Part shown: positions 25,802-34,751 of the stretch, piece by piece
Layout of the letters: the number at the start of each line of letters is the position of its first letter
How positions within the stretch are numbered: the first letter of the stretch is position 1
Source of the DNA: RGIG5327 sp045612485
GTDB lineage: Bacteria > Verrucomicrobiota > Lentisphaeria > Victivallales > UBA1829
Assembly: GCA_045612485.1 (NCBI GenBank)
Contig: JAZKZE010000067.1
Location: forward strand, 1 to 61,886
Direction: 5' to 3'
Length of the DNA: 61,886 nt
Notes under the pieces: model-generated
The model's input: only the letters and a program-made list of their open reading frames with translations
The model's database searches: none
What the model was told of the DNA's origin: nothing
Translations under genes and position numbers: made by a program

Positions 25802-27162
25802 GTACAGAAGAAATGATACAGGAAAATGAAAATGTTTTTCCGGGAAATGTGAGGAATATTGAGGAAAGATCTTCTGAAAATGACGGGAATGTGCTGCCCG
25901 GGCTGGATGTTCCCGAACCGGAAGAAAAAACAGAAAACGGTGAAGAAAACTTCTCTCCGGAAGAGTCAGCCTCCGGTACAAGAAAAAAGATCCTGCTTGC
26001 CGGTATCGGCGGAAGCGGTGCAAAGATCGTCCGTGCTTTTACCGGACTGCCCTATACTGCCTGTGTGAAAACTGCTGTCATTGATACGGACAGGGAAGAT
26101 GTGGAGATGTGCGGAGGTTCTGTCAAAGTACAGGCGGAAGCGGAATGGACTGTAAAAAGCGGACTCGGCTGCGGCGGGGATGTGGTGAAAGGGGAAAGGG
26201 CCGTGGAACGGGAACGGCAGACTCTTACCCGGGTTTTTGCCGGATATGATTACATCATTGTTACCGGAGGACTTGGCGGCGGAACCGCCACCGGGGGAGT
26301 CAGGACTCTGGCAAGTGTGGCAAGACAGCTTTCCATTCCGGTGCTTTTTATGTTGAGTACCCCGTTTTCCTTTGAATCCTATACCCGCAGAAGAAATGCG
26401 GATGATGCCATACGGGAACTTCTTCAGGTCACCGATGCTCTCATCACCCTTCCCAACGATCTTCTGTTTTCCACCCTTCCGCCGGATGCAGGGGTGGAGG
26501 AATCTTTCCAGCTTGCGGCAGAATCCCTTGCAGTAAGTGTATTCGGTGTGGCGGAACTTCTTGCCAGTAAAAAGATCATAGGCGGGGATTTTGCCGATTT
26601 TGTGGCTCTTCTGCGGAAAAAACGTTCTTCCTGTGCTGTGGGCATCGGGGTGGCTTCCGGAAAGGATGGGCTTGACCGTTGCGGGATCGCATTGGAAAAT
26701 ATGCTGGATTCCCCCTTCCTCGGAGGGGTGAGCTGCCTGACGCAGGCTCATGCGGTGATTATGTGTATCACAGGGGGAAAGAATTTTACGGTCGCTGAAA
26801 TGAGACAGACTCTTGACCGGGCTTCCTCCCTTGTCCCGGGAACAGCGGATTTTACTGCCGGGATCACAGTGAATCCTGCCCTGGAGGATAAAGTGCTTTT
26901 AAGCTGTTTTGCTGTAAAGTATGATTCTGTTCCCCGGGTACAGGAACCGGTGTGGGGCGGTTCACCGTTGCCGGCAGTTTCCCGGAACACCGGAAATGAG
27001 ACCGGTAAAAAGGATATGGAGCAGGGGATGCTCAATTTGCAGAGTTTTTCCAGAGGGATCTTTGCTGATGCCCCTGTCAATAAATACAAAGATGAGGATC
27101 TGGATATTCCCACTTATCAGAGAAGAGGGATAAGTATCGACAAGGGAACTGTGGGAAAATAA
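25798..27162 (+). CDS. ftsZ: Cell division protein FtsZ (divergent)
   Basis: 454 residues. Tubulin-like GTPase forming the division ring. An acidic extension of about 62 residues precedes the GTPase core: ILLAGIGGSGAKIVRA, the tubulin signature TGGLGGGTATGG, STPFSFESYTRRRNADDAIR and ITLPNDLLFST. The T7 loop reads IIGGDFADFVALL, keeping both catalytic Asp residues but with Gly where Asn is usual. The C-terminal DLDIPTYQRRG matches the conserved tail that binds FtsA. Translation is coupled to ftsA by the ATGA overlap. No other dcw gene is adjacent. Confidence 0.88.
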   Translation: MSTEEMIQENENVFPGNVRNIEERSSENDGNVLPGLDVPEPEEKTENGEENFSPEESASGTRKKILLAGIGGSGAKIVRAFTGLPYTACVKTAVIDTDREDVEMCGGSVKVQAEAEWTVKSGLGCGGDVVKGERAVERERQTLTRVFAGYDYIIVTGGLGGGTATGGVRTLASVARQLSIPVLFMLSTPFSFESYTRRRNADDAIRELLQVTDALITLPNDLLFSTLPPDAGVEESFQLAAESLAVSVFGVAELLASKKIIGGDFADFVALLRKKRSSCAVGIGVASGKDGLDRCGIALENMLDSPFLGGVSCLTQAHAVIMCITGGKNFTVAEMRQTLDRASSLVPGTADFTAGITVNPALEDKVLLSCFAVKYDSVPRVQEPVWGGSPLPAVSRNTGNETGKKDMEQGMLNLQSFSRGIFADAPVNKYKDEDLDIPTYQRRGISIDKGTVGK

Positions 27163-27193
27163 GGAAAACTTTTATAAAAAACTTATTTCTGTC

Positions 27194-27222
27194 TTGAACT
27201 ATCTGCTGCCGCATGGTATGTT
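27194..27222 (+). promoter_or_regulatory. Promoter of the DUF1501 gene
   Basis: TTGAAC (27194-27199) and TATGTT (27217-27222), 17-bp spacer, 29 bp before the start codon. Confidence 0.5.
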
Positions 27223-27251
27223 AATGCCGGAAATCCGGAAAGGAGGTCTAT

Positions 27252-28562
27252 ATGAACAGACGGGAATTTCTCAAAAACTGTTTGACACTGGGAGTATTGG
27301 GCAGTGTAAGCAGTATGTGTCCCGCTTTTGCAGGACTGGAAACAAAGAAGAGTAACCGTACTTCAGGGAAAGCAAAAAGTGTGATCGAACTCTGGATCTG
27401 GGGCGGTCCCAGTCAGCTGGAGGCATTCGATCCGAAACCTGATCTTCCGAAAGATTATAACGGCGGATTCGGGGATATTCCCACAAGTGTGGATGGGATC
27501 CGTATCAGTCAGTTTATGCCGGAACTTGCCCGTATTGCTCATAAGTATTCCATTATCCGCAGTATGACGCATCCCTATCCGGGCCATGAAACTGCCACCT
27601 ATCTTATGCAGACAGGGCGCAGTCCCGGCAAAGGGATCACCTATCCTGCCATCGGCGCACTTCTTGCCATGGCAAATGCAGGAAATGTAAAGTATAATCT
27701 TCCCCCTTATGTGGCTTTGACCGGCAACAAAGGAAGATTTTCCGAATGTGGTTTTCTGGGGGACAGGTATTCACCCTTTTCCACAGGCGGAAATCCCGGA
27801 AGTGAAAAGTTCCTTGTGGACAGTTACACTCCTGCCGGCGGTGCCGGAAAAAAAGAGATGCTGGAAAAATTCTCTCTTCTGGATACCGTGGATGCCTTAG
27901 GCGTACAGATTCCGCAGAATCCGGAATTTGACGCTTTCGACAAGGCGGGAAGCGGAGCAAAATCCATTCTGTTCGGGAAAGCGGCGGAAGTATTCGATCT
28001 CAGCAGGGAAACAAAGCAAATGCGGCAGAGATACGGAATGAACCGTTTCGGGCAGTCCTGTCTGTGCGCCAGAAGACTTGTGGAAGCAGGGGTTCCTTAT
28101 ATCACTATCAATGCTTCCGGCTGGGATACGCATAAAAAACACTTTGAGGCACTGAACAGGATCGCTCCTGAAATGGATAAAGCGGTCGCCGCCCTCATCA
28201 GTGATCTGGATGAAAGAGGATTGCTGGATCAGACGGTGGTCTGGTGGACGGGGGAATTCGGGCGTACTCCGAAAGTGGATTGGCAGAATCCCTGGCAGGG
28301 GGGACGCAATCACCATGCAAAATGTTTCTGTGCCATGGTGGCGGGCGGCGGTTTCGCCGGAGGAAGAGTTGTGGGGAAATCCAATGCTACAACAGACGGC
28401 GTGGCGGAGCGTCCGGTATCTCCTGTGGATCTTCTGGGAAGTATTTATGAGATGTGCGGTTTGAATCCGGACAGTAATTTCCCCTCCAATCCCATAGGGT
28501 TGAAAGCCCCCATTCTTCCTGACTCTGATCCGAAGACCCGTTTGAGGGAACTGTATCTGTAA
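27252..28562 (+). CDS. DUF1501 domain protein with Tat-type signal
   Basis: 436 residues. It begins with MNRREFLKNCLTLGVLGSV, a twin-arginine-like export signal, and carries the DUF1501 (sulfatase-like alkaline phosphatase superfamily) pattern: SVIELWIWGGPSQLEAFDPK, SIIRSMTHPYPGHETATYLM, INASGWDTHKKHFEALN, VVWWTGEFGRTPKVDW, GRNHHAKCFCAMVAGGGFAG and PVDLLGSIYEMCGL. Such proteins are abundant in Planctomycetes, Verrucomicrobia and Lentisphaerae, usually paired with a DUF1549/DUF1553 or DUF1800 partner; none is adjacent here. The enzymatic activity is not established. AAGGAGG precedes the ATG, and it has its own promoter and terminator. Confidence 0.88.
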   Translation: MNRREFLKNCLTLGVLGSVSSMCPAFAGLETKKSNRTSGKAKSVIELWIWGGPSQLEAFDPKPDLPKDYNGGFGDIPTSVDGIRISQFMPELARIAHKYSIIRSMTHPYPGHETATYLMQTGRSPGKGITYPAIGALLAMANAGNVKYNLPPYVALTGNKGRFSECGFLGDRYSPFSTGGNPGSEKFLVDSYTPAGGAGKKEMLEKFSLLDTVDALGVQIPQNPEFDAFDKAGSGAKSILFGKAAEVFDLSRETKQMRQRYGMNRFGQSCLCARRLVEAGVPYITINASGWDTHKKHFEALNRIAPEMDKAVAALISDLDERGLLDQTVVWWTGEFGRTPKVDWQNPWQGGRNHHAKCFCAMVAGGGFAGGRVVGKSNATTDGVAERPVSPVDLLGSIYEMCGLNPDSNFPSNPIGLKAPILPDSDPKTRLRELYL

Positions 28563-28585
28563 AAAAGTTGTTGAAGTTTTTGATG

Positions 28586-28635
28586 GTTCATCCTGTACCG
28601 TTTTTTCCGGTGCAGGGTGAACTGTTTTGTTTTAT
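28586..28635 (+). terminator. Intrinsic terminator after the DUF1501 gene
   Basis: A 15-bp stem with two G-U pairs, GTTCATCCTGTACCG (28586-28600) with CGGTGCAGGGTGAAC (28608-28622), then a T-rich tract. Confidence 0.8.
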
Positions 28636-28692
28636 TGTATTCTTTTACCGAAAAAAATATGTTCTTCCTATTGAAAAAGCACAAATCCGGGT

Positions 28693-28716
28693 AATATTAT
28701 TATATATAATAATATT
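28693..28716. promoter_or_regulatory. 24-bp perfect palindrome, candidate operator upstream of the NagA-like gene
   Basis: AATATTATTATA followed by its exact reverse complement. TTGAAA at 28671-28676 puts a -10 region (TATTAT at 28695-28700) inside it, so a dimeric repressor bound here would block the promoter. The function is inferred; AT-rich sequence forms palindromes more easily by chance. Confidence 0.4.
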
Positions 28717-28745
28717 TTTACGGTTTTTGAGAGGAGAATGAATAT

Positions 28746-29876
28746 ATGGCAAAGAGCAGAGTCCTTTTCCGGGTGGATCATTGTTTCACCCCCCATGTAA
28801 AGATCGAAGACGCCGGTATTCTCTGTGAAAATGACAGGATCATTGCCATAGGGGGAGCTTCCGCCTTCTCTTTTTCCGATGAACGGCTTCAGGTCGTTGA
28901 ATTGAAAAATGTGTACGCCATGCCCGGATTTATTGATTGTCATGTCCATGCGGATTATCTTTTCAGTGAAACGACCTCTTCCACTCCCATGCTTGCAGAG
29001 GAAGAGGTCAGACGTATGCAGGGACTTTGCAAATACCTTGCCTCCCACGGTGTGACTGCCTTTGTTCCGGCATTGCGGACTGTGGAAAAAGAGAAATTCA
29101 TCCGCAATACAGCCCATCTTTCAGAAATGATCCGTAAAGATTTCGGGGGGGCGGTCCCGGTGGGGATCCATCTGGACGGTCCTTTCATCAATCCGGAGAT
29201 ATTGCATCATCACCCTGCCGAATATGTTTCAGAGATCGATATGGGGTATCTGAAAGAACTTGTGGAAGCCGGCTGCGGCAGGATCAAACTGCTCTCTTTT
29301 GCCCCGGAACTTAAAAATTCCGACCTTCTTATCGAGTATCTTCTGGAAAACGGTATCATCCCCTCCATCGGGTACTCTCTGGCAGATGAAGAACAGACTG
29401 TGAGGGCCATTGAGCAGGGGGCAAGGAGAGCAACCGATCTTTTCAACGCCATTCCCGCTTTCAATTACAGACAGTCAAATATTACAGATACCCTTCTTAC
29501 CGATGACCGGGTCACTGTGGAGATCATTGCGGATGGTTCTGTACTCTCCCGCCGTGCCATCGACCTTACCATGCGGGTGAAACCGCAGAAAAATGTGGTT
29601 GCCATAAGTGATACTTACTGCAACGATCCCGCCCATCTGGATTTTCCGGCACTGGACAGCGGATGGCGTAATCTTAAAAATCATCATGCACTGCTTGAAA
29701 ACGATGCAGGAGCGTGTTTTACTTCCAATCCTGCTGAAAATATCGGACTTATGTTCCGCGGGGAATTAAGTCCCGGTAAGTATGCAGATATTGTGTTTTT
29801 CAATACTTCCGATGATACGGTACACTCTACCTTTGTTGCGGGAGTCAATGTATTTTCCTCCATGGAGCAGAAATGA
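28746..29876 (+). CDS. NagA-like amidohydrolase with altered metal ligands
   Basis: 376 residues with the overall pattern of N-acetylglucosamine-6-phosphate deacetylase: AMPGFIDCHVHADYLF, YLASHGVTAFVPALRT, VGIHLDGPFINPE, PSIGYSLADEEQTVRAIEQG, RRATDLFNAIPAFNYRQ, EIIADGSVLS, NVVAISDTYCND and ELSPGKYADIVFFN. Compared with the canonical family, the metal Glu of HLEGPF is Asp144, the His of GHS is Tyr210, the His of ATHLFNAM is Asp231, and the His after IADG is missing, while the catalytic Asp (289) and an HxH (66-68) remain. It may have changed its metal use or substrate. GAGGAG precedes the start. Its stop overlaps the next gene (ATGA). Confidence 0.8.
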   Translation: MAKSRVLFRVDHCFTPHVKIEDAGILCENDRIIAIGGASAFSFSDERLQVVELKNVYAMPGFIDCHVHADYLFSETTSSTPMLAEEEVRRMQGLCKYLASHGVTAFVPALRTVEKEKFIRNTAHLSEMIRKDFGGAVPVGIHLDGPFINPEILHHHPAEYVSEIDMGYLKELVEAGCGRIKLLSFAPELKNSDLLIEYLLENGIIPSIGYSLADEEQTVRAIEQGARRATDLFNAIPAFNYRQSNITDTLLTDDRVTVEIIADGSVLSRRAIDLTMRVKPQKNVVAISDTYCNDPAHLDFPALDSGWRNLKNHHALLENDAGACFTSNPAENIGLMFRGELSPGKYADIVFFNTSDDTVHSTFVAGVNVFSSMEQK

Positions 29877-30919
29877 AAAAAATTTATTCCGATAAACCCT
29901 TCCGCCGGGGAAGAGACAGTAACGACTTTTCCCGTTTCCAGCATAAAAATAAAAATGTCCCTGCAAAAGAATCCTTCAATGAATCGTTTGCCGAAAGACA
30001 GGAAAAGATCCGTTTTGCGGAAAATACCGGAAAGACTTATGAAGGCAAATATCTTCTTCTGGATTCCGGAAACGGCAGAAAACTGGAAATGGTGGGATCT
30101 CTCCGGCTGATAAGACCTGCCCTCAATGCCTTCTGGAAACCAACTCTCCCTGAAAGCGAATGGAACAAAGCAGATGCGGAATTCCGCAGGGAACCGGGAA
30201 CCGGCGGCGGGATCTGGACATGGAAAGTACCCCAGCCCGGGCCGGAGGAATGGTCAACATTGTGGGGGGGGGTTTTGCTTGCGGTCAAGCCCACCAATTT
30301 CGGGCATGTGGGATTTTTTGCGGAACAGGCTCCCAACTGGGAATTTATGCGGGAATGTGTGAAAGAGATCGGCGGACACCCGAAAACATTGAACCTGTTT
30401 GCCTATTCCGGCGGAGCAACCATTGCCATGGCACAGGCGGGGGCGGACGCGGTACATCTGGATGCCTCCAACGGGATCATCGAGTGGGCAAAAAAGAATC
30501 AGAGTAAGAATCCCGCCAGCAAAGACCGGATCCGCTGGATCTGTGATGATGCCATGAAATTTGTGGCAAGAGAGGAAAGAAGAGGATCAAAATACAGCGG
30601 GATCGTTCTTGACCCGCCTTCTTTCGGAAGAGGTTCCCACGGGCAGGTATGGAAGATTGAAGAAAGTATCGGGGATATTCTCCAGTCCTGCCGGAAGATC
30701 CTGGATCTTGAACACAGCTGTTTTCTTGTGCTTTCCTGTCATTCCCAGGGATTTTCCCCCACATCGCTGGGCAGGATCCTTGCAGCGGAGTTCCCGGAAG
30801 CCGCCTCCTGTATCGAATACGGGGAAATGACTGTGCCGGAATCGGATCTGAAAGGCGTGAAAAAAGCCAATAAAGAGCTGCCTGCCGGGATGTTTGCCCG
30901 TTTCTTCCTGAAAAAATAA
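29873..30919 (+). CDS. Class I SAM-dependent methyltransferase, RlmI-like
   Basis: 348 residues of the COG1092 type of rRNA/RNA cytosine methyltransferase-like proteins. Motifs: GHPKTLNLFAYSGGATIAMA (SAM-binding motif I), DAVHLDASNGIIEWAKKN (motif II), IRWICDDAMKFVAREERRG, IVLDPPSFGRGSHGQVWK (motif IV, DPP), and CFLVLSCHSQGFSP. The N-terminal PUA domain of RlmI is not evident; instead there is a basic unstructured start. Translation is coupled to the upstream NagA-like gene by a 4-bp overlap. The RNA target is unknown. Confidence 0.85.
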   Translation: MKKIYSDKPFRRGRDSNDFSRFQHKNKNVPAKESFNESFAERQEKIRFAENTGKTYEGKYLLLDSGNGRKLEMVGSLRLIRPALNAFWKPTLPESEWNKADAEFRREPGTGGGIWTWKVPQPGPEEWSTLWGGVLLAVKPTNFGHVGFFAEQAPNWEFMRECVKEIGGHPKTLNLFAYSGGATIAMAQAGADAVHLDASNGIIEWAKKNQSKNPASKDRIRWICDDAMKFVAREERRGSKYSGIVLDPPSFGRGSHGQVWKIEESIGDILQSCRKILDLEHSCFLVLSCHSQGFSPTSLGRILAAEFPEAASCIEYGEMTVPESDLKGVKKANKELPAGMFARFFLKK

Positions 30920-30952
30920 TTTTTATCCATACCAACCAATGAGGAATCAAAG

Positions 30953-33900
30953 ATGAAACACCTCCCGCAGACGGAATTATTGTTTAAAGAATCTGTTGAC
31001 CGTATTCTTGTTCTTGACGGAGCTATGGGAACCATGTTCCGTACCCAGGATCTGCGTCCTGAAGATTTTAAAAAAGGACCTTTTGCCGATGTGACAAAAG
31101 ATCTTTCTTCTGTAAAAGATATTCTCAATCTTACCAAACCCTCTGCCCCCGCCGCCATTCATGATGCGTACCTTGAGGCAGGATCGGATATTATTGAGAC
31201 CAATACATTCAATGCCAACAGTATCGCTCTTGCCGAGTTCGGATTAAGCCGGTTTGCCTACGATATAAACAAAGCAGGCGCCCAGATCGCCCGTGCCTGT
31301 GCCAATAAATACGCGGCAAAGGATAAAAGACCCCGTTTTGTGGCAGGAAGTATGGGACCTACCGGAAGAACCGCCTCTCTCTCCCCTGATCCGGATGATC
31401 CTGCGGCAAGAAATATTTCCTTTGATGAATTGAGAGAAGCCTACTATTTTGCCGCCTTGGGATTGATCGACGGCGGAGTGGATATGCTTCTTATTGAAAC
31501 GGTATTTGATACGCTGAATGCCAAAGCGGCTGTTATGGGAGCTTCCCAGGCTGCCCGTGTACGGAATCTCCGGGTTCCCGTCATGCTTTCCGGAACAGTT
31601 TCCGATGCTTCCGGCAGAATGTTGGCAGGGCAGAGTGCCAATGCGTTCCTTCAGTCTCTCTCCCATACGCCTGACCTTTTTTCCATAGGGTTCAACTGTG
31701 CATTGGGGGCGGAAGAGATGAAACCCCATATCCGGGAGCTGTCGGAGCGTACCGAGGTTTGTGTAAGTGCTTATCCCAATGCGGGATTGCCGGATGCGGA
31801 GGGAAATTATACCCAGACTCCGCAGATCATGGCGGAAAAGATCCATTCCTTTGCAGAGGAAAATATCGTGGATATCGTCGGCGGATGCTGTGGAACGAGT
31901 CCCGCCCATATCAAAGCCATTGCGGAAGCGGTAAAAGGAATGCCTTCCAGAAAATACCATGAAGTGAAAAAATATTTCCGCCTTTCCGGATTGGATGCTC
32001 TGGAACTTACGGAAAAAGATACCTTTACCGATATCGGGGAGCGTACCAATGTGGCGGGAAGCAAAAAATTCCTCAACATCATTAAAGAAGGTAAGTATGA
32101 GGAAGGTTTGCAGATCATCCGCAGTCAGATCGCCAAAGGCGCAAAGATCATCGACGTAAATATGGATGACTCCCTTCTTGATGCGGAAAAAGAGATGACA
32201 AAATTCCTCCGTCTTGCCATGAGTGAGCCGGATATCGCCAAAGTTCCCTTTATGATAGATTCTTCCCGCTGGGAAGTCATTGAGGCAGGCTTGAAATGTG
32301 TACAGGGGAAATGTGTGGTAAACTCTCTTTCTCTGAAGGAAGGGGAGGAGGAGTTTCTCAAAAAAGCCGCCCTCGTGCGTGCCTACGGAGCTGCCCTTCT
32401 GGTTCTTGCCTGTGACGAAAAAGGACAGGCGGATACAGTGGAAAGAAGAGTGGAAGTCTGTAAAAGAGCATATAAGTTACTGACGGAAGAAGTGGATTTC
32501 CCTGCGGAAGATATTATTTTCGACCCCAATGTGTTTGCGGTGGGTACAGGATTGGAAGAACATGCCAATTATGCGAAAGATTTTATTGAGGCAGTGCGTC
32601 AGATCCGGGAAGAAATGCCGTTATGCAGTATCAGCGGCGGGATAAGCAATGTTTCTTTTGCTTTCCGGGGAAATAATGCTGTGCGTGAAGCCATCCACAG
32701 TGTATTTCTGCACCATGCCATCAAAAACGGGCTGAATATGGGGATTGTGAATCCCGCAGGACTTATTCCCTATGAAAAATTGCCGGAAGATTTGCGGGAT
32801 GCCGCAGAAGCTGTGGTTCTGAACCTTTCGGAAGATGCGCCGGAAAAATTGATTGAGATCGGGGCAAAATATAAGAAAGAACCGGGAGCAAAAAGTGCGT
32901 CTTCCGGTAAGAAAGAGGAAAGAAGCAAACTTCCCCTGGAAGAGAGGATCGCAGAGTTTCTGGCAAAAGGTCAGGATGAGTTTGTGCAGAGTGATATGGA
33001 AGAAGCACTGGCAAAATATGCCGATCCTGTGGATATCATTGAAGGACCTCTCATGGATGGGATGAAAAAAATAGGTGTACTTTTCGGCGAAGGAAAGATG
33101 TTTCTGCCCCAGGTCATCAAAAGTGCCCGTGTGATGAAAAAGGCGGTAAGCGTCCTTATGCCCGCCATTGAGGCAAAAAAGAGTACCGGAAATACAGTCA
33201 GTGCCGGAAAGATCATTATTGCCACTGTCAATGGGGATGTGCATGATATTGGAAAGAATATTGCCGGACTTGTTCTGCAATGCAATAATTATGAGGTTAT
33301 CGACCTTGGGGTGATGTGTCCCTGTGAAAGTATCGTGGATGCCGCAGAAAAGGAAAAAGCGGATATGGTGATCCTTTCCGGGCTTATTTTCCCCTCTCTG
33401 GAAGAGATGTGCAATGTGGCAAAAGAGATGGAAAAACGTTCCATGACCATTCCCCTTCTTGTGGCGGGAGCGGCAACAAGCAAGGCACATACAGCACTGA
33501 AAATAGCTCCTCTCTATTCCGGAGTCGTGGCACATGTTCTGGATGCCTCCCAGGATGCGGTCTTTGCCGGACTTCTCATCAATGAAGGGGAGGCAAAAGA
33601 TAAATTTATCAAAGAATTGAAAGACGAGTATGCTGCGATCCGTGCCGCCCACGGGGAGAAAGAGGAAAGTATGCCCCTTCTTATGAGTCTGGAAGAGGCA
33701 CGGAAAGGAAAATTACTGCCCGGATATGAGAATAGTCCTGTTCCGGCATTAAGCGGGATCTTTGAGTTTACGCCGGATGTGGAGGAACTTCTGGAATTTG
33801 TAAAATGGGAAGATCTTGCCTCCATGTGGAAAGTAAAGGGCGGGGAAGCTGAAAAAGATCTGATTGCTGACGCAAAAAATCTTGCGGAAAAGATCGGGAA

Positions 33901-34543
33901 AAAGATCTTCTGTAAAGGGGTTGCCGGAATATTTCCTGCATACAGTAAAAATGATGATATTTATATTCTTTCTCCTGCCGGGGAAAAACGCTTCCCCATG
34001 TTGAGAAATCAGAAGAATTCCCATTCTCTTGCTGATTATATCGCTCCGGAAGGGGCGGGAAAGAAAAACGGGAAAGATCATATTGGAGTCTTTGCCCTTT
34101 CCTGCGGGTTTGGTGTACCGGAAATTGTAAAGGAATTTGAAGAAAAAGGGGATTCCTATTCTGCATTGCTTACCGCGTGTTTTGCAGATGTGCTTGCGGA
34201 AGCATTTGCAGAATATCTGCATAAAAAGGTACGGGAACAGTTGTGGGGATGGGGTTCTTCTTACGAGGGGATCCGGCCTGCTCCGGGGTATCCTGCCTGT
34301 CCGGATCACACATTGAAAAAGGATATTTTCCAGCTTCTTGAGGTGGAAAAACGTCTGGGGATCACTTTGACCTCTTCTTACATGATGACTCCGGAAGCCT
34401 CAGTCTGCGGTTTTTACTTTGCCCATCCGGATGCAAAATGTATGGCAGTGGGTGTATTGGGAGAAGATCAGAAGAAAGATTATTCCTCCCGCCGCGGCAT
34501 GAAAGAAGAGGAGCTTCTGCCCTTTATCGCCTTTGCCCGGTAA
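30953..34543 (+). CDS. metH: Cobalamin-dependent methionine synthase
   Basis: 1196 residues carrying all MetH domains in order. Homocysteine domain: LVLDGAMGTMFR and the zinc Cys pair in VGGCCGTSPAHIKA. Pterin domain: TFTDIGERTNVAGSKKF and FDPNVFAVGTGLEEHANYA. Cap and B12 domain: MKKIGVLFGEGKMFLPQVIK and the cobalamin His in NGDVHDIGKNIAGLVLQ. Reactivation domain: SYEGIRPAPGYPACPDHT and LTSSYMMTPEASVCGFYF, which binds SAM. It transfers methyl from 5-methyl-THF to homocysteine. GAGGA precedes the ATG; there is no room for a cobalamin riboswitch in the 33-bp upstream gap. Confidence 0.97.
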   Translation: MKHLPQTELLFKESVDRILVLDGAMGTMFRTQDLRPEDFKKGPFADVTKDLSSVKDILNLTKPSAPAAIHDAYLEAGSDIIETNTFNANSIALAEFGLSRFAYDINKAGAQIARACANKYAAKDKRPRFVAGSMGPTGRTASLSPDPDDPAARNISFDELREAYYFAALGLIDGGVDMLLIETVFDTLNAKAAVMGASQAARVRNLRVPVMLSGTVSDASGRMLAGQSANAFLQSLSHTPDLFSIGFNCALGAEEMKPHIRELSERTEVCVSAYPNAGLPDAEGNYTQTPQIMAEKIHSFAEENIVDIVGGCCGTSPAHIKAIAEAVKGMPSRKYHEVKKYFRLSGLDALELTEKDTFTDIGERTNVAGSKKFLNIIKEGKYEEGLQIIRSQIAKGAKIIDVNMDDSLLDAEKEMTKFLRLAMSEPDIAKVPFMIDSSRWEVIEAGLKCVQGKCVVNSLSLKEGEEEFLKKAALVRAYGAALLVLACDEKGQADTVERRVEVCKRAYKLLTEEVDFPAEDIIFDPNVFAVGTGLEEHANYAKDFIEAVRQIREEMPLCSISGGISNVSFAFRGNNAVREAIHSVFLHHAIKNGLNMGIVNPAGLIPYEKLPEDLRDAAEAVVLNLSEDAPEKLIEIGAKYKKEPGAKSASSGKKEERSKLPLEERIAEFLAKGQDEFVQSDMEEALAKYADPVDIIEGPLMDGMKKIGVLFGEGKMFLPQVIKSARVMKKAVSVLMPAIEAKKSTGNTVSAGKIIIATVNGDVHDIGKNIAGLVLQCNNYEVIDLGVMCPCESIVDAAEKEKADMVILSGLIFPSLEEMCNVAKEMEKRSMTIPLLVAGAATSKAHTALKIAPLYSGVVAHVLDASQDAVFAGLLINEGEAKDKFIKELKDEYAAIRAAHGEKEESMPLLMSLEEARKGKLLPGYENSPVPALSGIFEFTPDVEELLEFVKWEDLASMWKVKGGEAEKDLIADAKNLAEKIGKKIFCKGVAGIFPAYSKNDDIYILSPAGEKRFPMLRNQKNSHSLADYIAPEGAGKKNGKDHIGVFALSCGFGVPEIVKEFEEKGDSYSALLTACFADVLAEAFAEYLHKKVREQLWGWGSSYEGIRPAPGYPACPDHTLKKDIFQLLEVEKRLGITLTSSYMMTPEASVCGFYFAHPDAKCMAVGVLGEDQKKDYSSRRGMKEEELLPFIAFAR

Positions 34544-34553
34544 CTTGGATGGG

Positions 34554-34607
34554 TACGGAGTACGGATGTGTACGGATGTGTACGGATGTGTACGGATAGG
34601 TACGGCG
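34554..34607. repeat. Tandem 10-bp TACGGA array
   Basis: TACGGATGTG three times (34561-34590), then TACGGATAGG and TACGGCG, preceded by TACGGAG at 34554. It is intergenic, just left of the transposase element. The same core with 9-10 bp spacing lies in two linkers of the ORF at 17375-20878. Confidence 0.9.
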
Positions 34608-34615
34608 TTTATTCA

Positions 34616-34741
34616 GCCCTGAAAGGGCAGAGGCTCTGAAAGAGCCGTAGGAACAAAGCCCGGCGGGTAGGGCCCTGTAAGGGACCGTACCCCCGGGAGA
34701 GGATGCCGAAAAGAATTCAAGCTCTGAAAGAGCGGCAGAAA
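34616..34741. repeat. Left inverted repeat of the transposase element
   Basis: About 125 bp containing small hairpins (GCCCTGAAAGGGC, GCTCTGAAAGAGC twice, CCCTGTAAGGG). Its reverse complement, imperfect but clear, lies at 35217-35346 on the other side of the transposase gene. Confidence 0.85.
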
Positions 34742-34751
34742 GGAGAAATGT

